64,000 nt of DNA from Aggregatibacter aphrophilus ATCC 33389 (GCF_900636915.1 NZ_LR134327.1:310001-374000); one strand, 5' to 3'. Shown: positions 1 to 8,584, numbered from the stretch's first letter. Notes: generated from the sequence alone by a model not told the origin. Numbers and translations are program-made.

Positions 1-308
1 ATTTGTGTCTCGGTGACAAATTGTGGGTTGTAAAACGTACCACCCCAAAAATTAATATTGTATGTGTCGGCAGAAATCAAATTGGCGGTCGAGGCGCAAA
101 TATAAATATCCTGCTCAATCCCTGTACCGGTGGACTTCCAGGCGATTTGACGGATTTCTTTTGTCGTTGTGGTTGCCGGCAAAGTGCGGTCAAACAACAC
201 CGTCCACGCCTGCCCATTGGCAACCAACGTCGGGTCGGTGGTTAAAAACTTATTTAGGATGTCAAGCAAATCGCGCTCGTTTTGCGCGGTGCCGGTTTTG
301 TATGCCAT
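1..308 (-). CDS. phage tail-associated protein, partial (3' end outside window)
   Basis: Open reading frame entering the window edge on the minus strand, starting ATG at 308 after a GAGG-type ribosome site. It follows the tape measure gene by about 11 bases, where long-tailed phages encode distal tail proteins. The visible 102 residues begin MAYKTGTAQNERDLL and contain no signal peptide or membrane segment. The family is not recognised with certainty; the role is inferred from position only. An uptake-signal core (AAAGTGCGGTCA) is embedded in the coding sequence near position 180. Confidence 0.7.
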   Translation of the reverse strand, partial: MAYKTGTAQNERDLLDILNKFLTTDPTLVANGQAWTVLFDRTLPATTTTKEIRQIAWKSTGTGIEQDIYICASTANLISADTYNINFWGGTFYNPQFVTETQ

Positions 309-319
309 GTGATAACCTC

Positions 320-3300
320 TTAATTTAAAATATCTTTTACGGTTTGTTTGTTGGCGCGGAGCATAGTGATGACTGCCTTAACACCCGCGGTGGTCTTGAG
401 CCCCGCAGTAAATAACTCTGCACTGTCAACTGCCAAGGTTTGCTGGATGTTGACCGGTGATGCTACCACCTGCGTGCCCGTGCGGCCGTCACGCAAAGAA
501 TCACTTAATCCAGGCTCACTGTAGCTTGGCACAGGAGGGACAGATACCGGGCCGCCTTGCGAAAATGAGCGGAGTTGTCGGCGGTTGATGGCGTGCATAA
601 AGCCTACGCCATAGTGCGCCACAGAATCCGCCTTAACCACGAACTCACCATTGGATAGGCGGGCGGGGATTGAATCCGATGTGCTTGTGCCGGGACCGCG
701 GATATAACCCCCTGTTGCGGCCGCAACGGTACCGCTGGAAAATGCACCTGCAATCGCACCCCACCAACCGCTTGTCGCGCTTGCCGCCTGCATGGCGAGC
801 TGTTGCGCGGCAATATTAATCATTGCATTTATGATGGTATTGGCGAGATTTAACACGGCATCACGCAAGGTCATTGTCCCTTTAGCAAGCCCTACAATAG
901 AGGTTTGCAATCCTTCCGTTAAACCCTCTTTAAAGGTCTTCTCAAGGTCATTTCCCGCATTTTTAAGCTCGGCAATCTTGATTTTCATGCCCTCTAGAGA
1001 GCTTTTGGCCGCTTCACCTTGCGCGCCAGGCATTTTGGCCAATTTTTCCAATACCGGGATTTGTTTTTCAAGCTCTGCCACAGTTTCGGTGTATAGGGCC
1101 TTCAGTTGTTGTTGCCCCTCAAGGTGGCTAATTAAGCCCACCTGCACCTGCGCTTGGATACGTTGCTCTTGCGTGCTTTGGTTTTGATACAAGCGATTGA
1201 TTTCAGCTTGCACCCCGTCCACCTGCGCCTTGGCTTGCTCCAGTGGTAAGATTTTTTTAATCAGATTAATCCCATCCACATTGGAGTGCTTAGTAAACTC
1301 GGCTAATAGCTTGTTATAACGGCCCTCAATGTCGGTTAAGTTAGCCTTAACCTCTTGCCCTGTTAAGCGCAAATACTGCACGTTAAGCGCAAGGTTTTTG
1401 TCTTCTGCATCGTATTTTTTAGTTTTTGTGCGGGCGTTTTTTTTGGCTTTTTCGCCGGCTTCGATTTTTGCGGCGTATTGTGCGGCGAGTTTGCGTTGCT
1501 CGTCGTTTAATCCTTCTTTCTCCGCGTCATACATAATCTTTTGCGCGGTGCCCATGCCGGCAGTTGCGGCGCGGTCTTTTAACCGCTCAAGCCAGGATTC
1601 ATTTGTTTTGTTTTGCTTTGCCTGCTCAATTTGTTTGTTAAGGTCAATCATCATGTTAATGCGGGCGATAAACGGATCCATTTCGCTTGCCGCATTGCCG
1701 GCTTGTTTGCTTAACGCGATAAAGGCTTGCTTCATATTTTCAAGTTGCTCGGTCGCCGTCATCGTCGCTTGCGTCAGCTCATTGCGCAGTTTTTTCTCGG
1801 TTTGCGTCAATTCGCCGCTCATGGATTGCATTTGTTCTTCCGCGGATTTAATGGCTTTTTTGAGCTCTTCTTGGGTTTCTGCTGCCTCCAAGCCACCAAG
1901 ATCTTTTAACCGTTCGGCAAATTCGCCGCCTGCTTCCATCGCGGCGTTAAATGCGGCGGTGAGTTGCTCCTGATTGATGTCTGCCAACTCTCCCGTTGTC
2001 TCGCTCAAGTCATTAACAGCGGCTTGCAGTGTCTTAATTTGCGCATTAACTTGATTTATCTCGTCTGCATTAATTAATCCGCCCATCACACTAAAGCGGT
2101 TTTTACTGAGCAATTCATCGCGACGCTTAATCAGATCATCAAGCTGAGCTTTGGCTTCCTCGATTGCTTTATTGTTGGTTTCAACTTGGCTCACGCGCTC
2201 GCTAAATCCGCCAATTTCGCCCAGTTCTTTGCGGGCTTGGATTAATGATTGCGTTTTTTCGATGTTGGATTGGATGCTGTTGGCTGTTTGCTGATATTGC
2301 GCATCAAGCTCCGCCTCTTTGCCTTTGATGTATTCATAGGCCGCATAAAGGCCAAAAATAGCGGTAATAGCAAGCCCAATAGGGCCGCCCGCAAGCGCGA
2401 GTAAACTTTGCCCCAATCCGCTAAACGTTGCGGCACGCATAGCCACGGCAAGATTGCGGTTAGCTAATGCAAGACGTTCCGTGGCCAGTGTTGCTCTATC
2501 GGTTGACGCGGCCATCGCCACTGATGCCTGAGCGGCTTTAACCTCAATGGCGGCGCGGGCAACTAATGCATTGTTAGATGCCGCTGTCACCGCGGCATTG
2601 CGCGCCATAGCCACCGCACTTTGCACCATACCGGCGACAAAGCGGGAGGCGGCCACTGCGGCAACCACAAGTGCAACATTGCCAAATAAATCTAGATTAT
2701 TAGCAAGCCCACTAATTGCGGCCGCTACTGTTGCGGTTAAAGAGATAGCATTGTCGGTTTTGTTAAGGTATTCCGTCCACGCGTTACCAAAATGCGCACC
2801 GGCGCGACCGATAGTCAGCGGCATGGATTCGTATTGTTTTTCGATTTCAGCGGCGGCTTCTTTTGTCGCACTCAAGATAATCTGTGGTGTGAGCTCGCCG
2901 TCTTCGGCCATTTTGCGTAATTCGGCGCGGGTTTTGCCGAGGGATTTTTGCAGTACCTCTAAAAAGATAGGCATTTGCTCGGCGACGGAGTTAAATTCCT
3001 CGCCGCGCAAGGTGCCGGAGGCTAAACCCTGGGATAACTGGATAATGGCGGACTTAGCCTCCTCGGGTAATGCCCCGGAGACGACCACCATTTGTTGCAA
3101 TGTGCGGGTAAATTGGAGGAGTTCCGCGCTATTGGCTTTATCGCCCAAAGCACGGTAAACACGAGTGTAAAGCTCCGCAGTGGATTTAAACGCATTGCCC
3201 GTCTCGTTAGAGATGTCCATCAACTCTCTAAACGTGCCTTTCGCCTCGTTGTTTGTGCGGGAGACAAGTTTAATGCGCGCCTGATAGCTAGTCATGGCAT

Positions 3301-3619
3301 CCGCATCAAGTAAGATACTTTTAGCGCCAAGAGACACGCCGGCAATAGCGGTAAACCCTAACAATTGGGATTTAAACCCGTTTAATTGTTGGCTGACACC
3401 GTTTAATTCGGTTTTTGTTTGTTTTAGCTTGTTGTTAAGTTGCCCGGTGACAGTATCTAGCACGCTTAAACCTTGCGCACCCGCTTTACCTTGCGCGCTC
3501 AAGCGATCACTTGCCGTGCCAACGCCTGTGATTTCCGCCTTAAACTGTTTAAAATTGCGCACCGCCGCATCCACATCGGCTTTAATGCGCATTGCAAGCG
3601 TCAAGGTATCTGCTGCCAT
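320..3619 (-). CDS. phage tail tape measure protein
   Basis: 1099 residues, the longest prophage gene. Tape measure proteins run inside the tail tube, set its length and help DNA passage into the cell. The sequence is alanine-, glutamine- and lysine-rich with long helical and coiled-coil stretches, an N-terminal tape-measure-type domain (about residues 60-270), and a hydrophobic segment near residues 400-425 (GGPIGLAITAIFGLYAA). The C-terminal part has a glycine-rich stretch before a final helical region. It lies directly downstream of the G/T chaperone pair, the standard order in phages with lambda-type tails. By the usual ratio of about 1.5 angstrom per residue, a tail on the order of 150 nm would be expected; that is inference. 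Confidence 0.93.
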   Translation of the reverse strand: MAADTLTLAMRIKADVDAAVRNFKQFKAEITGVGTASDRLSAQGKAGAQGLSVLDTVTGQLNNKLKQTKTELNGVSQQLNGFKSQLLGFTAIAGVSLGAKSILLDADAMTSYQARIKLVSRTNNEAKGTFRELMDISNETGNAFKSTAELYTRVYRALGDKANSAELLQFTRTLQQMVVVSGALPEEAKSAIIQLSQGLASGTLRGEEFNSVAEQMPIFLEVLQKSLGKTRAELRKMAEDGELTPQIILSATKEAAAEIEKQYESMPLTIGRAGAHFGNAWTEYLNKTDNAISLTATVAAAISGLANNLDLFGNVALVVAAVAASRFVAGMVQSAVAMARNAAVTAASNNALVARAAIEVKAAQASVAMAASTDRATLATERLALANRNLAVAMRAATFSGLGQSLLALAGGPIGLAITAIFGLYAAYEYIKGKEAELDAQYQQTANSIQSNIEKTQSLIQARKELGEIGGFSERVSQVETNNKAIEEAKAQLDDLIKRRDELLSKNRFSVMGGLINADEINQVNAQIKTLQAAVNDLSETTGELADINQEQLTAAFNAAMEAGGEFAERLKDLGGLEAAETQEELKKAIKSAEEQMQSMSGELTQTEKKLRNELTQATMTATEQLENMKQAFIALSKQAGNAASEMDPFIARINMMIDLNKQIEQAKQNKTNESWLERLKDRAATAGMGTAQKIMYDAEKEGLNDEQRKLAAQYAAKIEAGEKAKKNARTKTKKYDAEDKNLALNVQYLRLTGQEVKANLTDIEGRYNKLLAEFTKHSNVDGINLIKKILPLEQAKAQVDGVQAEINRLYQNQSTQEQRIQAQVQVGLISHLEGQQQLKALYTETVAELEKQIPVLEKLAKMPGAQGEAAKSSLEGMKIKIAELKNAGNDLEKTFKEGLTEGLQTSIVGLAKGTMTLRDAVLNLANTIINAMINIAAQQLAMQAASATSGWWGAIAGAFSSGTVAAATGGYIRGPGTSTSDSIPARLSNGEFVVKADSVAHYGVGFMHAINRRQLRSFSQGGPVSVPPVPSYSEPGLSDSLRDGRTGTQVVASPVNIQQTLAVDSAELFTAGLKTTAGVKAVITMLRANKQTVKDILN

Positions 3620-3646
3620 AAATTCACCTTAAAAATTGACCGCACT

Positions 3647-3913
3647 TTATGCGGTCAGGTCGTTAATATAATTGGTTAAGTCTTTGCCGCCGCTAAATCC
3701 CACGGCGCAATCTATTGCTCGTGCGGCGCGTTCACGTCGGGCGCGGAGCATGGATTTTTCGTAAAATAGGATGAGTTGCCGGGCAGTGTATTGCCCCAGC
3801 TCGTTAAATTGGTGACCGTTAGCCACCAAGTGCTCTATGATTTCGCCCCAATCAGGCGGCGCGCATTGGTCTGTGCTATTTGCTCGACTAGCGGTTGCAC
3901 CGCTTTGCGGGTA
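3647..3913 (-). CDS. tail assembly chaperone T domain, probably made as a G-T fusion by -1 frameshift
   Basis: This frame is open from the T7 run at 3913-3919 to a stop at 3647-3649. If ribosomes slip back one base on TTT-TTT in the upstream gene, translation continues Y-P-Q-S-G-A-T and reaches a folded-looking segment (DWGEIIEHLVANGHQF...) ending NYINDLTA. No ATG occurs in this frame near its beginning; only TTG/GTG codons at 3829 and 3826 could start it independently, and they would truncate the apparent domain. The fusion would be 204 residues (116 + 88). Lambda makes gpG and gpGT the same way. A USS hairpin overlaps the 3' end (about 3629-3657). Confidence 0.7.
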   Translation of the reverse strand, partial: YPQSGATASRANSTDQCAPPDWGEIIEHLVANGHQFNELGQYTARQLILFYEKSMLRARRERAARAIDCAVGFSGGKDLTNYINDLTA

Positions 3914-4260
3914 AAAAAATTACTGTTGACCGCCCACCACAACAACATCAAATCTTCGCCTTCTTGGGCATTTAGGTTTGCAACAAACTCCACGGGCTTG
4001 TTAATGGATACGGCAACCAGCTCAATAATGGCTTCGTAGTTATCGGCAAGCGCCTGCATGATTTCATCCCAGCGCGCGTTTTCGGGCTTATCGACACTGG
4101 CTAATTGGTCACGCAAAGTTGCGATAAACGCTGCCAATTTAGCGTTATGTTGCATTTGCTGGATAAGCGTGTATTCCTTCACAGTGACGGTTTCCCCGCC
4201 CACGGTGATGTCGCGATTTGGGTAGAGGATGTCAAGTTCGGAGGTGGCTTGGTTTTGCAT
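3835..4260 (-). CDS. tail assembly chaperone (lambda gpG-like)
   Basis: 141 residues, close to the 140 of lambda gpG, and placed between the tube protein and tape measure genes as expected for the chaperone that keeps the tape measure protein soluble during tail assembly. The middle contains a helical region (QALADNYEAIIELVAVSINK). About 25 codons before the stop is AAT TTT TTT ACC, a perfect slippery sequence for a -1 shift into the T frame. Family membership is judged from order, size and the frameshift arrangement rather than strong residue identity. Confidence 0.75.
   Translation of the reverse strand: MQNQATSELDILYPNRDITVGGETVTVKEYTLIQQMQHNAKLAAFIATLRDQLASVDKPENARWDEIMQALADNYEAIIELVAVSINKPVEFVANLNAQEGEDLMLLWWAVNSNFFTRKAVQPLVEQIAQTNARRLIGAKS
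3913..3919 (-). promoter_or_regulatory. candidate -1 ribosomal frameshift slippery site (T7)
   Basis: On the minus strand the G gene reads N-F-F as AAT TTT TTT, so seven T residues sit in the X XXY YYZ register. Both tRNA(Phe) anticodons could re-pair after slipping one base back. The -1 frame is then open for 88 codons. No downstream pseudoknot was established by eye. Confidence 0.65.
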
Positions 4261-4344
4261 TTTTATTATCCTTGCAATTTTAAAAAATCCCGCTCAATCA
4301 AAAGTTGCTCCCGCAATGATTGAGCGGGGGAGCTTGCAGAATGG

Positions 4345-5091
4345 CTACTGCTTAATAGTGGCTACGCGGCCAAAACGCCCAAGGACTGCATCGCCCGGTT
4401 TAGAGGTATCGGCCAACACTTTCGCTTTTGCATTCAAGGCGGCCAACGAGTTGTCGTTGTTAATCAACGCAAGTGCATCGGTTGGGTTAAAGTTGATTTT
4501 GTACAACTCCAACATCACCCATTCGTTTTGCTCGGCAAGGTTGACGCCCTCGTAACGCAAAAATAAGTCTTTCGGGTTGCTTGTTAGCATTGCCACGTTT
4601 TGCGACTCACCGTAGCTGTATTTCACTGTTTCGGTGTTGCCGGATTTGTCTTTCAAAAATTCAATCGCGCCAAATACCTTATGCACTACATAATCGGTGT
4701 TTTCGGTCATATTGGCGATTTCTACATTGCTGACATTGACGTGTTTTAATGCAATGCGATCACCGGCCTTAATTTCCGTTGGTAACGCTTCGCCGGTAAC
4801 TGTACCCGCGGCAATTTTGGTATACTCACCAAGTAACAACAACGCCAAGTTTTCAGGGCTTAACTCGTGGAATTTAAGGCTTACCTCGCCTGATTTGCCG
4901 GTATTGATTTTGCGTACTTCTTGGCGCTGACCCGAGTAAGATTCTTTGTGGGTAAATTCTTCCGTGCTTAAGGATAGGTTGGCTTCGGACACATCACCTA
5001 CCCAACGTAAATTTTTCGGTTCGCCGTTTGGCAAACGTTCGCCAAGGTACACACGGCCTTGACCGTAGCTATAAGTTTCATTGCGCTCCAT
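4345..5091 (-). CDS. major tail tube protein (siphovirus type)
   Basis: 248 residues. Its place before the G/T chaperone and tape measure genes, and the absence of a Mu-type sheath (gpL) and tube (gpM) pair, identify it as the tube subunit of a long non-contractile tail. The N-terminal half has features of phage tube folds: YSYGQGRVYLGERLPNG, then a region resembling coiled beta-hairpins (KSGEVSLKFHELSPENLALLLLG). It overlaps the upstream small gene by 14 bases. Transposable phages such as D3112 and B3 combine Mu-type heads with such tails; this is the same arrangement. Confidence 0.8.
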   Translation of the reverse strand: MERNETYSYGQGRVYLGERLPNGEPKNLRWVGDVSEANLSLSTEEFTHKESYSGQRQEVRKINTGKSGEVSLKFHELSPENLALLLLGEYTKIAAGTVTGEALPTEIKAGDRIALKHVNVSNVEIANMTENTDYVVHKVFGAIEFLKDKSGNTETVKYSYGESQNVAMLTSNPKDLFLRYEGVNLAEQNEWVMLELYKINFNPTDALALINNDNSLAALNAKAKVLADTSKPGDAVLGRFGRVATIKQ

Positions 5092-5263
5092 TGTTTGTCT
5101 CCTCGCTTGGTGCTTCTGCTCGACGGGTCGCGGTAGCTTTGCCGGCGCCCATTTTTAAGATAAATTCTGCGGAGGACTCGTCTAACTCCAACGTCTCTCC
5201 CGCCTGATATTGTTGCCCTGCATGGGTATGCGGAGCGGTTAAGATAATTTTAGTTTGTGCCAT
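5078..5263 (-). CDS. small phage protein of unknown function (head-tail region)
   Basis: 61 residues, beginning MAQTKIILTAPHTHAGQQY. It contains a short THAG-x(4)-GETLELD segment, then a helix and a charged tail. Short proteins with this pattern are common next to tail tube genes, but no function is known to me. It ends 14 bases inside the tube gene and starts two bases after the gp37-like gene stops, so the three are probably translationally coupled. Confidence 0.6.
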   Translation of the reverse strand: MAQTKIILTAPHTHAGQQYQAGETLELDESSAEFILKMGAGKATATRRAEAPSEETNNGAQ

Positions 5264-5265
5264 AG

Positions 5266-5700
5266 TTACCCTTTGTCATAGCTTGGCATTGGTGCTTTAA
5301 AGTACATGCCGTAAACTGCCACACCCATGCCGCTTTGCGTGTCAGACCACAGGTTTTGCACGCTTAACAGCTCAAATGTGCCACTTGGTGGTAGTCGATA
5401 ACGGTGCAAGCCCGCGCTTAACCGCTCAACCAACTGATAGATGCCGACATCATTTTCGCGCTCGCCGTCTAACACGTTTGCGACGACATACACCGCCCAG
5501 CGTGCCTGCACAATACCCGGATGTTCGCCCGGCATATGCCCAAGCCATGCGGTATAAGCGGCGGGCGGATTACTTACAATGCGTGTGACCGCCGAGTCAT
5601 CCCAGTGCCCGGGATGTGAGGTCACCTCTCGCAATACATCACCGCAAAGCTCACGGATTCTCGCTTGTAGCGCGTCACTGGTTTTCGCAATATTGCTCAT
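5266..5700 (-). CDS. Mu gp37-like protein (DUF1834-type)
   Basis: 144 residues. In Mu-like phages gp36 and gp37 follow the capsid gene and are thought to act in head completion or tail joining. The sequence has an internal VQARWAVYVVANVLDGERENDVGIYQLVERL segment typical of this family's central helix, written here only in outline: residues about 65-95. Its start overlaps the stop of the preceding gene by one base at 5700. The assignment rests on order and family-like sequence; the biochemical role is inferred. Confidence 0.75.
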   Translation of the reverse strand: MSNIAKTSDALQARIRELCGDVLREVTSHPGHWDDSAVTRIVSNPPAAYTAWLGHMPGEHPGIVQARWAVYVVANVLDGERENDVGIYQLVERLSAGLHRYRLPPSGTFELLSVQNLWSDTQSGMGVAVYGMYFKAPMPSYDKG

Positions 5701-6107
5701 CAGATAAACCCTTTTGCTTTATCACGCGCCCATACGGAGCCCTGTGATTCAATGATGGCCACATTATCGCCTTCCACTGTTTTGCCGTCCTCACTAATCC
5801 CGAGCGAGATAGTGCCGTTGGCCACTTTTTCGAGGTAGCGGATACTGTCGTCGTAATCTCGGCGGGCTTGGTCGGTTGCTCGATTTTTTTCCAAAAAATA
5901 GCGGGCGATGTAACAACAGTGGCGCTCTAATACCGCAGGCACGCTTTTTAGCGGCAGGGTATAACGCCCGGCAAGATAGCTATCAATCGTCTGAGAGGCG
6001 TCTTCAAGCGCTTCGGCGACTTTGGGGCTGTCCGCGCTTATGGCAAGCGTTTTAATGCTTTGCTCGCCATAGCGTTTAACTAAGCCTTCCGGGGTGGCGT
6101 AAAGCAT
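5700..6107 (-). CDS. Mu gp36-like protein (DUF1320)
   Basis: 135 residues. The N-terminus (MLYATPEGLVKRYGEQ) and central helix pattern (ASQTIDSYLAGRYTLPL) are characteristic of DUF1320 proteins, which are found next to capsid genes in Mu-like phages and probably connect head and tail. It overlaps the preceding gp35-like gene by one base (ATG/stop overlap at 6107) and the next by one base at 5700, indicating tight translational coupling. Confidence 0.85.
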   Translation of the reverse strand: MLYATPEGLVKRYGEQSIKTLAISADSPKVAEALEDASQTIDSYLAGRYTLPLKSVPAVLERHCCYIARYFLEKNRATDQARRDYDDSIRYLEKVANGTISLGISEDGKTVEGDNVAIIESQGSVWARDKAKGFI

Positions 6108-6505
6108 TATTGCCCGTCCTGCACGGTCTTAACGGCGTCAGCCAATAAGGCAACCAAATCCGCTTTCACCGCATTGCCGGCAAACTGCACATTACGCTCG
6201 GTTAATGCGGCCTTTAACTGCTCAACGGTCAGGCTGTTTAAATCGGCTGGTAATGCACCGTCATCCACGGTTTTTGTCGGCGTTCCGTTCTCGCCGTTTT
6301 GAGGTACTTGTTGCCCGTCACCTTCTTGATTAGGCTCCATGGGTTCAGGCGTTCCAACAACCAACCGGTGGTCACCTTGTAACGCCGCCACTTGTTCAGC
6401 CGTAAGCGCTTCAAGGGTGCTTTTGCCGAGAGGTAACACACGCCCAGCGCGGCAATAGCCATCTTTAATACGGTTGTGGACCGCAACTTTAAATAAGTTA
6501 AGCAT
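6107..6505 (-). CDS. Mu/FluMu gp35-like protein with SAP/HeH-like C-terminus
   Basis: 132 residues. The N-terminus carries a short basic segment (HNRIKDGYCRAGRVL); the middle is low-complexity (Gly, Gln, Glu, Pro, Asn); the C-terminal 40 residues (LNSLTVEQLKAALTERN ... LVALLADAV) form a helix-extension-helix pattern resembling a LEM/SAP nucleic-acid-binding fold. Similar proteins sit directly after the capsid gene in FluMu of Haemophilus influenzae. Its exact job in the virion is not known. Confidence 0.75.
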   Translation of the reverse strand: MLNLFKVAVHNRIKDGYCRAGRVLPLGKSTLEALTAEQVAALQGDHRLVVGTPEPMEPNQEGDGQQVPQNGENGTPTKTVDDGALPADLNSLTVEQLKAALTERNVQFAGNAVKADLVALLADAVKTVQDGQ

Positions 6506-6542
6506 TGCATTTTTATCCTTAAAGAGGTTTTAAAAGGGGTTT

Positions 6543-6572
6543 AAAGTGCGGTTAAAAATCACCGCACTTTTT
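6543..6572 (-). terminator. inverted uptake-signal pair, probable terminator after the capsid gene
   Basis: Inverted copies of the uptake-signal core (AAAGTGCGGT at 6543-6552 and ACCGCACTTT at 6561-6570) form a 10-bp stem with an 8-base loop, just after the major capsid stop codon (6582) and before the gp35-like gene. Paired uptake signals often double as terminators in Pasteurellaceae. Here one is inside a prophage operon, so it may attenuate rather than stop transcription. Confidence 0.7.
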
Positions 6573-6581
6573 GATGAACGG

Positions 6582-7508
6582 TTACAGGTAGTCTGCAACA
6601 ATCAACTCAAGTTTTAAGTTGCGTAATTCGTTGTCCACGGTGGCACCGTTTTCAACGCGGAATGCACGATCTAACAACTTGGTGGCTTCCTCTTGCAAAT
6701 CTACCGGCACCACAATGTGAGTTGGTTTAATGCCCAATTTATGGCCACCGTCACCTTCTACTTTGCGCATTGCTTTAATGGCTTTCCACAGGTTTTCGGC
6801 GGTTAGCTTGCCTTTTACGGCGTGTGCCATCTGCCAAAAGCCGTAGCCCACGTTGCAACGGAAGTCCACCCCGTAGCTGTACATGTTTTCTTCATAGACT
6901 TTCTGTGCGTTAGCGTCGGTCATTTGAGCCGGCGTGGGCGCTTTGCGATTTTGAAAAATAATCGGTTTTAACGCGCGGGAGCAGTCTAACAGGTACCATG
7001 CGCCATCTTCGGTGACATTAGTGCTGTCATCGGTGATATTGCTCACCTGCACCGGGTCCGTGCCATCCGGATTTTTTCCAACCGGGTGGTCGGTGTCAAA
7101 AAAGTACTGGCCGTCATAGCACGCTGTTTTAAAGCCTGCTTTTAATGCGCCAAACACTAATTCGTCCGGTTGTTCACCTGCGGAGCGGCCTAACTCCATG
7201 ACAAGCGGGGCATATACGCTGATATTGTCATCTTCAATGTCGGTACGAAGGATTTCTACCCCTGACGCCCAGTCTTTGTTGACTACCGCATAACCGTGAG
7301 ACTGGATAGCGGTGACTGCGCGTTTGCCTACCCATTCTTTAAGTTTAGGCATTTGACCTAGCCAGGTGTAGGTGTTGCTTTTGGTGGTAGAGTTAACCAC
7401 AGTAGCGATTTTGGTGTATTGGCTCGGGGCTTTTTCTAAGCCCTCACGAAAGTTTTTACCAAGACCGGTAAATAACGCTTTTACGATTTCAGGGGTTACA
7501 TTAGCCAT
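6582..7508 (-). CDS. major capsid protein (Mu gpT-like)
   Basis: 308 residues (Mu gpT is about 305). The N-terminus (ANVTPEIVKALFTGLGKNF) and the segment YTWLGQMPKLKEWVGKR are hallmarks of the Mu gpT family, which forms the icosahedral shell. It lies directly after the protease/scaffold gene, overlapping it by one base at 7508, and before gp35/gp36. No premature stop or frameshift is present. Confidence 0.93.
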   Translation of the reverse strand: MANVTPEIVKALFTGLGKNFREGLEKAPSQYTKIATVVNSTTKSNTYTWLGQMPKLKEWVGKRAVTAIQSHGYAVVNKDWASGVEILRTDIEDDNISVYAPLVMELGRSAGEQPDELVFGALKAGFKTACYDGQYFFDTDHPVGKNPDGTDPVQVSNITDDSTNVTEDGAWYLLDCSRALKPIIFQNRKAPTPAQMTDANAQKVYEENMYSYGVDFRCNVGYGFWQMAHAVKGKLTAENLWKAIKAMRKVEGDGGHKLGIKPTHIVVPVDLQEEATKLLDRAFRVENGATVDNELRNLKLELIVADYL

Positions 7509-8584
7509 TATTTAGCTTCCTTTTCTTTGGCAAAATCGTCTTCGCTAATGCCTAACAATTTTGCGACGGTTTGTTCTTCTGCGGATAATACTGCTACGCC
7601 TTTTTCTTTCGGCTGTTCCAGATTTTCCGTTTGTTGTGCGGATAACACGGCAAGTTTCGGACGTGCATCAAGCATGGCGGATAACGCCGCAACGCCTTGC
7701 TGTTTGCCAAAGCCGGTTAAATAGTCCACTTCGGTTTCCATTACGCGGCCTTCGTTTTTGGCTTTTGCGATTACGCCCGCCACGTCGGTTTCATTGGTTT
7801 TTGCGGATAACACGGCAAGCTGTTGCACCGTGGCATCATACGTTGCTTTCGGCACATATTTGCTTAAATCCACATCATTGATTTTGGCGCTTAATGCGGC
7901 GACTTGCGTTTCGGCTGTCGTTTTGGCGGCGGTAATGCCGTCCAGCGCAGAAAGTGCGGTTTGTGCTTGCTCTTCGGTGAGTTCCGCGTTGTCTTCCACG
8001 GTCACACCCAGTTTGCCAAGCAACTGCTTTAACAATGGATTCATTGTTGCTTTCTCCTTGGGGTTGGGTTGATTAAGTTGGGCTGACAGCACCGCCAACC
8101 GACGCATGCCGGTGACTCCGGGGTCGTTGGTTAGCGCTGCCATTCTGAGTTCGATGGGTTTGCCTTTGTCGTCGTAACTAAATACGGCGCTTAAAAAAGC
8201 AAATTCGCCGTTTTTGATGTGGTCATAGGCTTTTGGCGTCCAGCGCGGCTTAATCCACAAGCCTTGACGCTCGTTATCGTCAAACCACTTGATTTCATCT
8301 GCATTAAACCACCCGGCGGCAAGCACTTCTCCCGCGCCTTCGCCTTTTTTGGCTTTGAGGATGGTTTCGTGCTCGTAGTCAACTAAGGCGTCTTGTTTTA
8401 GCGCACGTAAGCGGGCAATGAGACGTTTTGCAATCGTCTCATCGATATACCAATGCGGCACGTCGTGCGGGGAGCCGTCACGAGATCTAAATTCACCCTT
8501 CGGCAAAAGCTGTTGCCAGCCGTCCGCCGAGGTTTTGTTGATTTGGGCCGTTAAGACGGCAATAGGGTGGTTTGTCGTTTTCAT
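7508..8584 (-). CDS. capsid protease and scaffold (Mu gpI-like)
   Basis: I choose ATG at 8584 (358 residues), beginning MKTTNHPIAVLTAQIN, over a TTG at 8602. Residues about 1-170 match the Mu gpI protease domain (FNADEIKWFDDNERQGLWIKP, then ALTNDPGVTGM). The rest is scaffold-like, acidic and helical. The scaffold part and N-terminus carry eight copies of A-x-L-[S/T]-A, which is unusual. In Mu the C-terminal product (gpZ) is the scaffold around which gpT assembles, and an internal start makes it separately; here ATG at about 8043 (MNPLLKQLLGKLGV) could do that. A hairpin covers the region just before the start codon. Confidence 0.9.
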   Translation of the reverse strand: MKTTNHPIAVLTAQINKTSADGWQQLLPKGEFRSRDGSPHDVPHWYIDETIAKRLIARLRALKQDALVDYEHETILKAKKGEGAGEVLAAGWFNADEIKWFDDNERQGLWIKPRWTPKAYDHIKNGEFAFLSAVFSYDDKGKPIELRMAALTNDPGVTGMRRLAVLSAQLNQPNPKEKATMNPLLKQLLGKLGVTVEDNAELTEEQAQTALSALDGITAAKTTAETQVAALSAKINDVDLSKYVPKATYDATVQQLAVLSAKTNETDVAGVIAKAKNEGRVMETEVDYLTGFGKQQGVAALSAMLDARPKLAVLSAQQTENLEQPKEKGVAVLSAEEQTVAKLLGISEDDFAKEKEAK

